A stretch of DNA of 64,000 nt from JAOUEA01 sp963821925 (GCA_963821925.1 CAWGFO010000007.1:1-64000), one strand, 5' to 3'. Shown: positions 41,272-51,541, counted from the first letter of the stretch. Program-made: numbers and translations. Notes: generated by a model not told the origin, from the sequence alone.

Positions 41272-42461
41272 GCGTCACCTTCCCGACGGGCTTCCGCGCG
41301 GCGGGCGTCACGGCCGGGTTCAAGCCGAGCGGCCTGCCGGACCTCGGCCTCCTGGTCGGCGACCCGGGCACGACGGCCGCGGGCGTCTTCACCACGAACC
41401 TCGTGAGTGCGGCGCCGGTGCGGCTCTCGCGCGCCCGCCTCGCGCTCGGCGCGCCCCGGGCGGTGCTCGTGAACAGCGGTCAGGCGAACGCGGCGACCGG
41501 CGCGCGCGGGGACGCCGACGCAGCGACCGCGACCGCGGCGGCCGCGGCGGCGCTCGGGCTGGACGCCGCCGACGTGCTCCAGTGCTCGACCGGCGTGATC
41601 GGGGAGCCGCTGCACCTCCCGCAGCTCGACGCGGCGTTACCGGCGCTCGTGGGCGCACTCTCGCCCGAGGGCGGCGAGGACTTCGCCCGCGCGATCATGA
41701 CGACCGACACCGTCGACAAGCGCGCGACCGCCGAGGCGGACGGGATCCGCGTCGGCGGCTGCGCGAAGGGTGTCGGGATGATCGCGCCGAACCTGGCCAC
41801 GATGCTCGTGTTCGTCACGACCGACGCGGCGGTGGCGGCGCCCGACCTGCAGCGGATGGCCGACGACCAGCTGAAGCCCCGGTTCAACGCGCTCACCGTG
41901 GACGCGTCGACGAGCACGAACGACACCGTGCTCCTGCTCGCGAGCGGCGCCGCGGGCGCGCCGCCGGCCGCGCCCGGCTCGCTCGCCTGGGTGCGGCTCG
42001 CGGAGGCCGTCGCATCGGTCGGGGAGTCGCTGCTCCGTCAGCTCGCGGCCGACGCCGAGGGCGCGAACCACGTGCTGATCGTCGAGGTCGAGGGGGCCGA
42101 CGCGGAGGCGGACGCCCGCGTGATCGCGAAGGCCGTCGCCGACTCGCCGCTCGTGAAGACGGCCGCGTTCGGGGGCGACCCGAACCCCGGCCGGATCCTC
42201 CAGGCGGCGGGCGCCGCCGGCGTCGGGTTCGACGTGGGCGCGCTCGACGTGTTCATCGGCGACGTGCAGCTCGCGGAGGGCGGCGTGATCCCGCCCGCCT
42301 ACTTCGAAAACGACGCCCTGATCGAGAAGGCCCGCGTGCAGATGGGCGCCCCCGAGATCGCGATCCGCGTGAAGGTCGGCGACGGCCGCGGCTCGAGCCG
42401 GGCGATGGGCTGCGATCTCTCGTACGAATACGTCCGCATCAACGGGGAGTACACGACGTGA
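41268..42461 (+). CDS. argJ: Bifunctional ornithine acetyltransferase/N-acetylglutamate synthase
   Basis: Recycles the acetyl group from acetylornithine to glutamate, making the cyclic arginine pathway. 397 residues. Self-cleavage site is APNLATML with nucleophile Thr179; VNSGQANAATG, STGVIGEPL and GMG-type AKGVGM (oxyanion) are typical, as are NDTVLLLASG and the GAFGGDPN-like AAFGGDPNPGR. GTG start overlaps argC, its stop overlaps argB by one base. Confidence 0.97.
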   Translation: MSVTFPTGFRAAGVTAGFKPSGLPDLGLLVGDPGTTAAGVFTTNLVSAAPVRLSRARLALGAPRAVLVNSGQANAATGARGDADAATATAAAAAALGLDAADVLQCSTGVIGEPLHLPQLDAALPALVGALSPEGGEDFARAIMTTDTVDKRATAEADGIRVGGCAKGVGMIAPNLATMLVFVTTDAAVAAPDLQRMADDQLKPRFNALTVDASTSTNDTVLLLASGAAGAPPAAPGSLAWVRLAEAVASVGESLLRQLAADAEGANHVLIVEVEGADAEADARVIAKAVADSPLVKTAAFGGDPNPGRILQAAGAAGVGFDVGALDVFIGDVQLAEGGVIPPAYFENDALIEKARVQMGAPEIAIRVKVGDGRGSSRAMGCDLSYEYVRINGEYTT

Positions 42462-43388
42462 TGGCCATGGACCTCCCGCCGCAGATCCGCGAACGCACCG
42501 TCGCGAAGGCGCGCACGTTGATCGAGGCCCTGCCGTTCATGCGCGAGCACCACGGGAAGGTGATCGTCGTGAAGTACGGGGGCGCCGCGATGGATCGCGC
42601 CGGCCTCGCCGCGTCGTTCGCCGAGGACATCGCGCTGCTCCAGAGCGCCGGGATCACCCCGGTGGTCGTGCACGGCGGCGGCCCGCAGGTCACGCACCTG
42701 TCGGCGCGGCTCGGGATCGAGACCACCTTCGTCGACGGGCTGCGCGTGACCGACGCCGAGACGCTCGACGTCGCGACGATGGTCCTGGCGGGCAAGCTGA
42801 ACAAGGAGGTGGTCGGCTCGCTCGTGTCGGGCGGCGTCCCGGCCGTGGGCCTGTCCGGGATCGACGGCGGGCTGCTCCTCGCCCGGCGCCAGGTGGCCCC
42901 CGACCTCGGGTTCGTGGGCGAGGTCGTGCACGTGAACGCCGACGTGTTGCGCACGCTCACGGAACGGCGGTTCGTGCCGGTGGTGGCCTCGATCGCGGTC
43001 GACGAGACCGGGCAGGCGTACAACGTGAACGCCGACGTCGTGGCGGCCGAGCTCGCGATCGAGCTCGGCGCCGAGAAGCTCGTGTTCATCAACGACGTCC
43101 CGGGGCTGATCGGGCCGACCGGCGACCTGCTGTCGGAGCTGTCGGCGCAGCAGTGCCTCGACCTCCTCGCGGAGGGCGGCGTGGTCGAGGGCGGGATGAT
43201 CCCGAAGCTCGAGAGCGCGGTCGACGCGCTGCAAGGCCGGCGTCACGCGCGTGCACCTCGTGGACGGCCGGGTCGAGCACTCGCTCGTGCTCGAGCTGTT
43301 CACGCCCGAAGGCGTCGGCACGATGATCGCGCCCGATGCGGTGGCCGACGGCGTGGCCGGCGTGCCCGCGGAGGTGCCGTCGCCGTGA
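42461..43388 (+). CDS. argB: Acetylglutamate kinase, frameshifted near the C-terminus
   Basis: Phosphorylates N-acetylglutamate. Family marks: VIVVKYGGAAM, VVVHGGGPQV, KLNKEVVGSLV, YNVNADVVAAELA, FINDVPGLIG, GGMIPKLESAVDAL. Near 43233 a single extra base breaks the frame: as read, the protein would run on into unrelated sequence, whereas removing one G gives DALKAGVTRVHLVDGRVEHS and the normal end with TGA at 43386-43388, which overlaps argD. In a cleanly arranged operon this is most likely a sequencing error. Confidence 0.95.
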
Positions 43389-44590
43389 CGTTCGTACCGC
43401 TCCCCGGCGAGGCGGCCGTGATGCCGACCTACGCCCGGTACCCGGTGACGCTCGTGCGCGGCGAGGGCACCACCACGTGGGACGACCAGGGCCGCGCCTA
43501 CCTCGACATGACGGGCGGGCTCGGCGCGCTCTCGCTCGGCCACGGTCACCCCGACTGGGTGGCCGCGGTGACCGAGGCCGCCGGCACGATCGGGCTCGTC
43601 TCGAACCTGTACGCGACGCCGCCCCAGGCCGAGCTCGCGGCCCGGCTCGCGTCGCTGCTGCCGATCCCCGACGCGCGGGTGTTCTTCTGCAACTCCGGCG
43701 CCGAGGCGAACGAGGCCGCGATCAAGCTGATCCGCAAGCGCGGGCTGGCGCGCGGCAGGCCCGCGATCGTCGCGCTGGACGGATCGTTCCACGGGCGCAC
43801 CGTGGCGGCGCTCGCGGCGACGGGCCAGCCCGCGAAGCGCGCGCCGTTCGAGCCGTTGGTCGACTGGTTCCGGTTCGTGCCGCCCGGCGACCCCGGGGCG
43901 CTGCGGGCGGCGCTCGCGGCCGGCGACGTCGGCGGCGTCCTGCTCGAGCCCGTGATGGGCGAGGGCGGGGTGCGCCCGCTCGACGACGCGTACCTGCGGC
44001 TGGCGCGCGAGCTGTGCGACGAGCACGGCGCGCTCTTCGTGGTGGACGAGGTGCAGTCGGGGTTCCGGTGCGGGGACTGGCTCGCGATCTCGCATGCCGG
44101 CGTGACGCCCGACGCCGCCTGCCTCGCGAAGGCGCTCGGCGGGGGGCTCCCGATCGGGGCGTTCGTGGCGCGGGCGGACATCGCGTTCGGCCCCGGGGAG
44201 CACGCGACGACGTACGGCGGCGGCCCGGTCCCGTCGTCGGCCGCGCTCGCGGTGCTCGACGTGATCGAGCGCGACGGCCTGCTGGAACGATCCCTCGAGA
44301 TCGGCGCGCGCCTCACGGCCGCCGTCGTCACGGCGGTGCCGACGGGCGCGATCGCCGAGATCCGCGGCCGCGGGTGCCTGTGGGGCTTCGAGCTCGCGCC
44401 GGCGGCCGACGGCACCCCTGCCGACGCGAACGCGGTCGTGCTGCGGATGCTCGAGGACGGCGTGCTGGCCTCGATCGCCGGCCCGTCGGTCGTGCGGATG
44501 TCCCCGCCACTCACGACGACCGATGCCGACGTGGACCGCGCCGCCGAGTCGCTCGGCGCCGCGCTCGCGACCGCGGGGGTGCCGGCGTGA
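43385..44590 (+). CDS. argD: Acetylornithine aminotransferase
   Basis: Class III PLP enzyme turning N-acetylglutamate semialdehyde into acetylornithine. 401 residues. TGGLGALSLGHGHPDW, FFCNSGAEANEAAIKL (phosphate binding), SFHGRTVAALA, LFVVDEVQSGFRCGDWLA (cofactor Asp) and CLAKALGGGLPIGAF (PLP lysine) identify it. GTG start overlaps argB, its stop overlaps argR. The operon position, next to argB, supports ArgD over other members of the class. Confidence 0.95.
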   Translation: MTFVPLPGEAAVMPTYARYPVTLVRGEGTTTWDDQGRAYLDMTGGLGALSLGHGHPDWVAAVTEAAGTIGLVSNLYATPPQAELAARLASLLPIPDARVFFCNSGAEANEAAIKLIRKRGLARGRPAIVALDGSFHGRTVAALAATGQPAKRAPFEPLVDWFRFVPPGDPGALRAALAAGDVGGVLLEPVMGEGGVRPLDDAYLRLARELCDEHGALFVVDEVQSGFRCGDWLAISHAGVTPDAACLAKALGGGLPIGAFVARADIAFGPGEHATTYGGGPVPSSAALAVLDVIERDGLLERSLEIGARLTAAVVTAVPTGAIAEIRGRGCLWGFELAPAADGTPADANAVVLRMLEDGVLASIAGPSVVRMSPPLTTTDADVDRAAESLGAALATAGVPA

Positions 44591-45063
44591 CCCGCTCGAA
44601 CGGCGCCACGAAGGCGAAGCGGCAGCAGGCGATCCTCGCGCTCGTCTCGCGGGAGCGGCTCGGCAGCCAGGAGGAGATCCGCGCGCGGCTCGCCTCGATG
44701 GGCATCGCGGCGACCCAGTCCACGATCAGCCGCGACATCGAGGAGCTCGGCCTCGCGCGGGTGCACGAGCACGACGGGATGCGCTACGTCGTGCCGGGTC
44801 AGGGCTCGGCGCCGGCCCCCGTGGCGATGCTCCGCCGCCTGCTCGACGAGTTCGCCCTGTCGCTGGTGCGCGCGGACCAGGGGCTGATCGTCCGAACCCC
44901 GCCCGGCGCGGCCGCGGCCCTCGCCGAGGGCATCGACCGGGTCGGGCTCGCCGGCGTCGCCGGCACGATCGCCGGCGACAACACGATCCTCATCCTCGGG
45001 CGCGAGGGCGTGAAGGCCGCGCAGCTCGAGCGTTCGCTCAACGAGATCATGGAGGCAAGCTGA
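44587..45063 (+). CDS. argR: Arginine repressor
   Basis: 158-residue ArgR. N-terminal winged helix with SQEEIRARLASMGIAATQ and the recognition part STISRDIEELGLARV; C-terminal hexamerisation/arginine-binding domain with GTIAGDNTILILGRE, whose GDNT motif holds the Asp that contacts arginine. It controls its own operon through the box at 40199-40216. It directly follows argD: the argF gene normally placed between them is absent. Confidence 0.95.
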   Translation: MTRSNGATKAKRQQAILALVSRERLGSQEEIRARLASMGIAATQSTISRDIEELGLARVHEHDGMRYVVPGQGSAPAPVAMLRRLLDEFALSLVRADQGLIVRTPPGAAAALAEGIDRVGLAGVAGTIAGDNTILILGREGVKAAQLERSLNEIMEAS

Positions 45064-46256
45064 TGCAGAAGGCGGTGCTCGCGTACAGCGGCGGGCTCGA
45101 CACCTCGGTCACGATCCGGTGGCTGATCGAGCAGGGCTACGAGGTGCACGCGGTGGCGGTCGACGTGGGTCAGCAGGAGGACTTCGCGCAGATCGTCGCG
45201 CGCGGCGAGGCGGCCGGCGCCGCGAGCGTGCGGGTCGTCGACGCCGTGGACCGCTACGCGGCGGAGTTCCTGACGCACGCGATCAAGGCGAACGGGCTCT
45301 ACGAGGGCAAGTACCCGATGGTGAGCGGGCTCGCGCGCCCGTGCATCGTCGAGGAGGTCGTGAAGGTGGCGCGCGAGCTGGGCGCCGACACGGTCGCGCA
45401 CGGCTGCACCGGCAAGGGGAACGACCAGGTGCGGTTCGAGGTCGGGTTCTACGTGCTCGCGCCCGACCTGAAGGTCCTCGCGCCGATCCGCGACGCGGGC
45501 ATCCCGCGGGAGAAGGCGATCGCCCTCGCCGCCGAGTGGGGGATCCCGATCAACGCGATCGTGAGCTCGTACTCGATCGACGAGAACCTCTGGGGCCGGA
45601 CCGCGGAGTGCGGCCCGCTGGAGGATCCCTGGGTCGCACCGCCCGAGGACGCGTTCGACCGGACGACGCCGCCGGCCGACCGCCCGAGCGAGCCCGCCGA
45701 GGTCGCGATCACGTTCGACCGCGGCGTGCCCGTGGCGCTCGACGGCGAGACGGAGACCCTGCCCGAGATCGTGCGCGCGCTCGACGCGCTCGCCGGCTCG
45801 TACGGGTTCGGGCGGGTCGACATGATCGAGAACCGCCGGGTGGGCATCAAGAGCCGCGAGCTGTACGAGGTGCCGGGCGCGCTCAGCATCATCCGGGCGC
45901 ACCAGGCCCTCGAGGACCTGACGCTCGAGCGCGAGGTCGCCCACCACAAGCCGCAGCTCGAACAGCGCTGGGCCGACCTGGTGTACGACGGCCAGTGGTT
46001 CAGCCCGCTGCGCCAGGCGATCGACGCGTACGTCGACGCGACGCAGGCGTTCGTGACCGGCGAGGTGCGGCTGCGCTACGAGCCGGGCTCGTGCACGGTC
46101 GTCGGGCGCCGGAGCGAGCATTCCCTGTACGACCTGTCGCTCGCGACGTACGGGAGCGAGGACGCGTTCGACCAGTCGCACGCCGAGGGGTACGTCCGGC
46201 TGTACGGGCTGCCGCTGAAGGTGTGGTCGGCGACGCAGGGGGCGACGGGACGGTGA
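45063..46256 (+). CDS. argG: Argininosuccinate synthase
   Basis: ATP-dependent joining of citrulline and aspartate. 397 residues, intact. ATP loop VLAYSGGLDTSVTIRWL at the N-terminus, YPMVSGLARPCIVEEVV, ADTVAHGCTGKGNDQVRFE, and SIDENLWGRTAECGPLEDPW are the family signatures. ATG shares one base with the argR stop; its stop overlaps the argH GTG. Confidence 0.98.
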   Translation: MQKAVLAYSGGLDTSVTIRWLIEQGYEVHAVAVDVGQQEDFAQIVARGEAAGAASVRVVDAVDRYAAEFLTHAIKANGLYEGKYPMVSGLARPCIVEEVVKVARELGADTVAHGCTGKGNDQVRFEVGFYVLAPDLKVLAPIRDAGIPREKAIALAAEWGIPINAIVSSYSIDENLWGRTAECGPLEDPWVAPPEDAFDRTTPPADRPSEPAEVAITFDRGVPVALDGETETLPEIVRALDALAGSYGFGRVDMIENRRVGIKSRELYEVPGALSIIRAHQALEDLTLEREVAHHKPQLEQRWADLVYDGQWFSPLRQAIDAYVDATQAFVTGEVRLRYEPGSCTVVGRRSEHSLYDLSLATYGSEDAFDQSHAEGYVRLYGLPLKVWSATQGATGR

Positions 46257-47678
46257 CGGACGCGGTCGCGTTCGGGCGGGGGCGACGCCGGCTCGGGCGG
46301 GCAGCTCTGGGCCGGCCGGTTCTCGACGCCGCCGGCGCCCGAGGCGCACGCGCTCGGCCGGTCCCTCTCGTTCGACGCGCGGCTCGCGCAGCACGACGTG
46401 GAGGCCGGCGTGGCCCACGTGCGCGCGCTGCAGGACGCGGGGTTGCTGAGCCCCGCGGAGGCCGGCGCGCTCGAGGAGGCGCTCGCCGACGTCGGGAACG
46501 AGATCGGCGAGGGGCGGTTCAGGTTCGACGACGCCGACGAGGACGTGCACTCGGCGATCGAACGGGCGGTCACCGATCGACTGGGCGACCTCGGGGCGAA
46601 GCTGCACGCGGGGCGGTCGCGGAACGACCTCGTGGTGACCGACCTGCGGCTGTGGCTGCTGGCCGCCGGCCGCCGGATCGACGCGGGGCTCGGGTCGCTG
46701 GTCGAGACGCTCGTCGCTCGCGCGCGCGAGCACGAGGCGACCGTGATGCCGGGAACGACGCACGCACGGTTCGCACAGCCGGTCACGCTCGGCCATCACC
46801 TCCTGGCGCACGGCTGGGCGTTCGCGCGCGACCTCGAGCGGTTCGCCGAGTGGGCGGTGCGGACCTCGACCTCGCCGCTCGGTGCGGGGGCGACGGCCAC
46901 GTCGACGCTCGGGCTCGACCCCGACCTGACCGCGGCGCGGCTCGGGTTCCACCGGGCGTTCCGCAACTCGATCGACGCGGTGAGCGACCGCGACTTCGTC
47001 CAGGAGTTCCTGGGCGACGCCGCGATCTGCGCGACCCACCTCTCGCGGCTCGCGGCCGACCTCGCCCGCTGGACCGACGAGTCGCTCGGATGGGCGGAGC
47101 TCGACGAGGCCTATTCCACGGGATCGAGCATGATGCCGCAGAAGCGGAACCCGGACACGGCCGAGCTCGCGCGCGGGAAGGCGGCCCGTGTGGCCGCGGG
47201 GTTCGCCGGCGTCACGGCGCTCCTGCAGGGGCTCCCGCTCGGCTACCACCGCGATCTGCAGGAGGACAAGGAGCCGGCCTTCGACGCGGCCGACACCCTG
47301 GAGCTCGTGCTGCCGGCGCTGACGGGGGCGGTGGCGACCGTGCGGTTCGACGCGGCGGCGATGCGCGCGGCGTGCGCGTCGGGAGGCCTGTACGCGACGG
47401 ATCTGGCGGAGGCGCTCGTGCGCGACGGGGTGCCGTTCCGCGAGGCGCACCGGCGCACGGGGGAGCTGCTGAAGCGGCTCGCCGACGAGGGGCGCAGCCT
47501 GGCCGATCTCGACGACGAGGAGTGGACGGCGTTCGGCGTGAAGGACGGGGCGCGCATGCTCGATCCCGACGCGAGCGTCGCGGCGCGCACGATGCCGGGA
47601 GGCCCCACGGTCGAGAGCGTTCGGTCGCAGGCGGACGCGCTCGCCGCGATCCTCGCCGAGCGCCCGATCAACCCCTGA
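46253..47678 (+). CDS. argH: Argininosuccinate lyase, frameshifted near the N-terminus
   Basis: Last step of arginine synthesis, fumarase/aspartase superfamily. Signature GSSMMPQKRNPD with the catalytic serine loop, HAGRSRNDLVVTDLRLW and TTHARFAQPVTLGHH are intact. GTG start at 46253 overlaps argG. The conserved LWAGRFSTPP start of the family is in another frame; dropping one G from the run of five at 46278-46282 restores it. The 3' end overlaps the converging P-type ATPase gene by 11 bases. Confidence 0.95.
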
Positions 47679-50415
47679 CGGCGACCGGCGCGCCGGAGCG
47701 CCGGCGGGCCATGCGTCGGACGAGCTTCTCGGCCTCGACCGCCCAGAACACCCCCGTCGAGGCGACCAGCACGATCGCAAGATCCGCGCCCGAGAGCGCC
47801 TCGACGTCGAGCAGTCGCTGACTCGGTCCCCAGTAGAGGAGGGCGATCTGGACGGCGAGCGTGCCGACCACCGCGCCGAGCAGCGGGGTGTTGCTCCGGA
47901 GGCCCAGGGTGAAGAGCGAGTCGTGCTCGGAGCGCACCGCCATCGCATGGCCCAGCTGCAGCAGCGCGAGACTCGTGAACACCATCGTCTGCCAGGGCCG
48001 CCCGGTCGCCTTGCCCCAGATCCCGAGGGCCAGCGGGATCGCGCCCAACAGCAAGCCGACCGCGAGCACGTGCTGCCAGAGGCCGCGCGCGAAGATCGAC
48101 TCGGACGGGGGCCGCGGGGGCCGGTGCATCACGTCTCGTTCGGGCGGCTCGATGCCCAGCGCCAGTCCCGGCAGACCGTCGGTGACGAGGTTGACCCAGA
48201 GCAGTTGCACGGGGATCAGCGGCAGCGGCAGCCCGAGGAACGGACCGAGCGCCACGACCCAGATCTCCCCAGAGTTCGCGGCGAGCATATATCGCACGAA
48301 CCGCCGGATGTTGTCGTAGATCCGGCGCCCTTCGCGGATCGCCCCCACGATCGTCGCGAAGTTGTCGTCGGTGAGCACGATGTCGCCGGCCTCCTTGGCC
48401 ACCTCGGTGCCGGTGATCCCCATCGCGACGCCCACGTCGGCCCGGCGCAGCGCCGGGGCGTCGTTCACCCCGTCACCCGTCATGGCCACGACGTCCCCGT
48501 GGGCCCGCCACGCCTCGACGATGTCGAGCTTGCGCTCGGGCGGGGTTCGGGCGTAGATCGCCACGTCGGCGACGGAACCCTCGTGCGCGGCGGCGGTCAG
48601 GTCCCCCCAATCCCCTTCCCAGACGAGACCGCCCCGGTCGGCGATGCCGGCGCGCTCGGCGATCGTGCGTGCGGTCGCCGGGTGGTCGCCGGTGATCATG
48701 ACCGGCACGATGCCCGCCGTACGGCATTCGTGCACGGCCGCCTCGACCTCGGGCCGCAGCGGGTCGGCCATGGCCACCAGTCCGAAGAACGTGAGCCCCC
48801 GCTCGAGGTCGCCGGCCGGCGGGGTCTCTCGCTGCCTCCCGGCGAGGCCGAGGACCCGGTAGCCCTCGGCCGCATAGGTGTCGGCCCGGTCCAGGATCCG
48901 GCGTCGATCCTCCTCGGTCAGGGGGCGGAGCCGTTCGCCGTCGGATGCCGCGTCGACGGAACGGGCCACCACGGCTTCTGGGCCGCCCTTCGTGGCGATC
49001 ACGATGTGACCGTCCGCGGCCTCGTGCACCGTGGTCATCAGCTTGCGCTCCGCGTCGAAGGGAACCTCGCCGGTACGGCGGAACCCGTCGCGGCTCGGAT
49101 CGACGCCCGCCTTGGTGGCGAGCGCGATCAGGGCGGCCTCCGTCGGATCTCCGGCGGCGTCCCACGGGTGGCCAGGCTCCCCCGGCGGCACGAGCGCCGC
49201 GTCGTTGCACAGCGCGCCCGCGTCGAGCAGCTGGCGGAGCGCGACTCGGTCGGTGACGCCGATCGGCGCGCCGTCGACCGACAGCACACCGGTCGGCTCG
49301 TAGCCGTCGCCGGTCACCTCGATCTCGCCGTCGGGCAGGGTCCACACGCGCTCGACCTGCATCCGCCCCTGGGTCAGCGTGCCCGTCTTGTCGGTGCACA
49401 CCACGGTCACCGATCCGAGCGTCTCCACGGCGGGGAGCTTGCGGACCAGCGCGTGGCGCCGTGCGAGCCGCTGGGCGCCGAGCGCGAGCGAGACCGTGAC
49501 GACCGCGGGGAGCGCCTCGGGGATCGCGGCCACGGCGAGGCTGACCGCGGTCAGGAACATCGTGGTGACGTCCTCGCCGCGGATCACGCCGGTCACGAAG
49601 ACGAGCGCGCAGACGACGAGGGCCGCCGCCGCGAGCCGCTGACCGAGCACCGCGAGGCGTCGCTGCAGGGGGGTCTGCGGCGACTGATGCGCCTGGAGCA
49701 GCTCCGCGATCTCGCCCAGTGCCGTCCGCATGCCGGTGGCCGTGACCACGGCGAGTCCGCGACCGTGCACCACCGAGGTGCCCTTGAACACCATGTTGTG
49801 GCGCTCGGCCACGAGCGCGCCGGACCCAGCGGGGAGCGCCGCCACGGTCTTGTCCACGGGCAGGGATTCCCCGGTCAGCGGCGCCTCGTTCACGCGGAGG
49901 CCGGGCGCCTCCACCAGCCGGGCGTCGGCCGCGACGACGTCGCCGGCGTCGAGCAGCAGCAGATCGCCCCGCACCACCTCGTCGGCCGGGAGGAGGGCGA
50001 CCTCGCCGGCTCGTGTGAGCCGTGCCACGGGCGAGGTCATCCGCCGCAGGGCGGACATCGCCTCTTCGGCCCGGTGCTCCTGCACATAGCCGATCACGGC
50101 GTTCGCGATCACGATGGCGACGATCACGATCATGTCCTGGACGTCTCCGACCACGGCCGTGATCACGGCCGCGATCAGGAGCACCACGATCATCGTGTTC
50201 GCGAACTGGCCGAGGAACATCCGCCACCGGGGCGTGGGCGGCCGCTCCTCCAACTCGTTCGGACCGTCGGTCAGGCGTCGACGCTCGGCCTCCTGCGCGG
50301 TGAGCCCGGCCTCGAGGTCGACGTCCAGCCGCTGCGCCACGGCCTCGGACGACAACGTCCACCAGAGCGGGGGAGCCTCCTCCGACGGGGCGGCGACGCG
50401 CCCATCCGTGGCCAT
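47668..50415 (-). CDS. P-type cation-transporting ATPase (Ca2+/P2 type)
   Basis: 915-residue P2-type ATPase, Ca2+- or Na+/K+-pump-like, in the cytoplasmic membrane. Actuator LTGES in NEAPLTGESLPVDK, TM4 ion motif AAIPEALPAVVT, phosphorylation site VVCTDKTGTLTQGRM (Asp about 342), KGGPEAV in the N domain, MITGDHPATA and VAMTGDGVNDAPALRRADVG hinge. TM5-6 NSGEI and NLVTDGLPGLALG carry further ligands. About ten membrane helices. IPEALP and a full C-terminal bundle favour Ca2+ over heavy metals. Start ATG 50413-50415. Confidence 0.93.
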   Translation of the reverse strand: MATDGRVAAPSEEAPPLWWTLSSEAVAQRLDVDLEAGLTAQEAERRRLTDGPNELEERPPTPRWRMFLGQFANTMIVVLLIAAVITAVVGDVQDMIVIVAIVIANAVIGYVQEHRAEEAMSALRRMTSPVARLTRAGEVALLPADEVVRGDLLLLDAGDVVAADARLVEAPGLRVNEAPLTGESLPVDKTVAALPAGSGALVAERHNMVFKGTSVVHGRGLAVVTATGMRTALGEIAELLQAHQSPQTPLQRRLAVLGQRLAAAALVVCALVFVTGVIRGEDVTTMFLTAVSLAVAAIPEALPAVVTVSLALGAQRLARRHALVRKLPAVETLGSVTVVCTDKTGTLTQGRMQVERVWTLPDGEIEVTGDGYEPTGVLSVDGAPIGVTDRVALRQLLDAGALCNDAALVPPGEPGHPWDAAGDPTEAALIALATKAGVDPSRDGFRRTGEVPFDAERKLMTTVHEAADGHIVIATKGGPEAVVARSVDAASDGERLRPLTEEDRRRILDRADTYAAEGYRVLGLAGRQRETPPAGDLERGLTFFGLVAMADPLRPEVEAAVHECRTAGIVPVMITGDHPATARTIAERAGIADRGGLVWEGDWGDLTAAAHEGSVADVAIYARTPPERKLDIVEAWRAHGDVVAMTGDGVNDAPALRRADVGVAMGITGTEVAKEAGDIVLTDDNFATIVGAIREGRRIYDNIRRFVRYMLAANSGEIWVVALGPFLGLPLPLIPVQLLWVNLVTDGLPGLALGIEPPERDVMHRPPRPPSESIFARGLWQHVLAVGLLLGAIPLALGIWGKATGRPWQTMVFTSLALLQLGHAMAVRSEHDSLFTLGLRSNTPLLGAVVGTLAVQIALLYWGPSQRLLDVEALSGADLAIVLVASTGVFWAVEAEKLVRRMARRRSGAPVAVRG

Positions 50416-50425
50416 CTGGAGGCTC

Positions 50426-51541
50426 CTAGGCCCGCTGACCGCGCAGCACCCACACGCCGAGCGCCACCATCGCCAACGCGAAGGCCACGAGCGCCGCGAG
50501 ATCCCAGGCGACGTCCGCGAACCCACCGCCCGCGATCATCACCTCGCGGAGCGCGCTCACCGCGTGCGTCACGGGGAACAGCGCGGACAACCACTGCAGC
50601 GGCGGCCAGAGCGTGACGGTCGGCCAGAACAGCCCGCCAAGGAAGATCTGCGGCAGCAGTACGAGCGGGATGAACTGGATCACCTGCAGCTCGTTCCGCG
50701 CGAAGAACGACAGCGTGATCCCCAGGTTCACGCAGCCGATCACGAGGATCGCGATCACCAGTAGGACGAGCCAGAGCGCGCCCTCGATCCGCGCGTGCAG
50801 CACCAGCGTCGAGTACGCGAGCACCAGGAGCGCCTGGATCGCGGCGAACCCGAGGAACCCGAGCAGGTAGCCGCTCAGGATCTCCGCGCGCGTGATCGGC
50901 GAGGCCAGCAACCGCTCGAGCGTTCCCGACGACCGCTCCCGCAGGAACGCCACGCTCGTGAGCATGAACGTGAAGAGGAACGCGAACACCGTGATCAGTG
51001 CCGGCGCCGAGTACGTGATCGTGGCCGGCCGCTCGCCGTCGGGCACGTCCACGCGGTCGACCGACACGTTGGCGATCTCGCCGGGCTCGAGCGGCGACCC
51101 GCGAGCGGCCGCGAGCGCGTACGTCGCCGCTCGCACGATCGGCTCCTCGATCCGCGGGTCGGTGCCCGCCACGATCACCCGGGTCATCGCGATCGGGTTC
51201 CCCTGTTCGATCACCGGGTACTCGACGATCCCCTCGAGGTCGCCGGCTTCGATCTTCGCGATGCCCTCGTCGCAGGTGGTCACCTCGACCACCTCGATCC
51301 CGGGCTGCGCCGCCAGCGCGTCGCGGAAGGTCGCGGTGTCGCTCACGATCGCGCCGCAGGTCTCGTTCGACTCGCCGTTGGCCACCGCCACGCGCAGCGG
51401 CTCGCGATCGTCCGAGAGCATGTAGCCGATCAGCGCCATCACCACGAGCGGCACGGTGACGAGCAGCGCGAGCGTCCGCGGGTCGCGCCGGAACCCGCGC
51501 ACGATCCTCGCGGCGAGCGCACCCACGCGCGTCCGCCTCAC
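50426..51541 (-). CDS. ABC-2 type transporter permease
   Basis: 371-residue membrane subunit of the YhgE/drug-exporter (DrrB/YhhJ-like) ABC-2 class: N-terminal helix (TLALLVTVPLVVMALIGYML), a large external loop of about 170 residues, then five helices (LITVFAFLFTFMLTSVAFL, FLGFAAIQALLVLAYSTLV, LWLVLLVIAILVIGCVNLG, FIPLVLLPQIFLGGLFW, LAALVAFALAMVALGVWVL). RERSSGTLERLLASPI is the conserved cytoplasmic coupling helix. GTG start overlaps the ATPase stop. Substrate unknown, commonly drugs or lipids. Confidence 0.9.
   Translation of the reverse strand: MRRTRVGALAARIVRGFRRDPRTLALLVTVPLVVMALIGYMLSDDREPLRVAVANGESNETCGAIVSDTATFRDALAAQPGIEVVEVTTCDEGIAKIEAGDLEGIVEYPVIEQGNPIAMTRVIVAGTDPRIEEPIVRAATYALAAARGSPLEPGEIANVSVDRVDVPDGERPATITYSAPALITVFAFLFTFMLTSVAFLRERSSGTLERLLASPITRAEILSGYLLGFLGFAAIQALLVLAYSTLVLHARIEGALWLVLLVIAILVIGCVNLGITLSFFARNELQVIQFIPLVLLPQIFLGGLFWPTVTLWPPLQWLSALFPVTHAVSALREVMIAGGGFADVAWDLAALVAFALAMVALGVWVLRGQRA

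Noticed and set aside
44799..47948. A 1049-codon open frame on the minus strand across argR-argG-argH
   Set aside because: It mirrors GC-rich codons of the arginine genes, is rich in Arg/Pro/Ala/His and has no domain; it is an antisense shadow.
47923..50616. An 897-codon open frame opposite the P-type ATPase
   Set aside because: Low-complexity His/Arg/Gly text with no motif, while the minus strand encodes a full ATPase.
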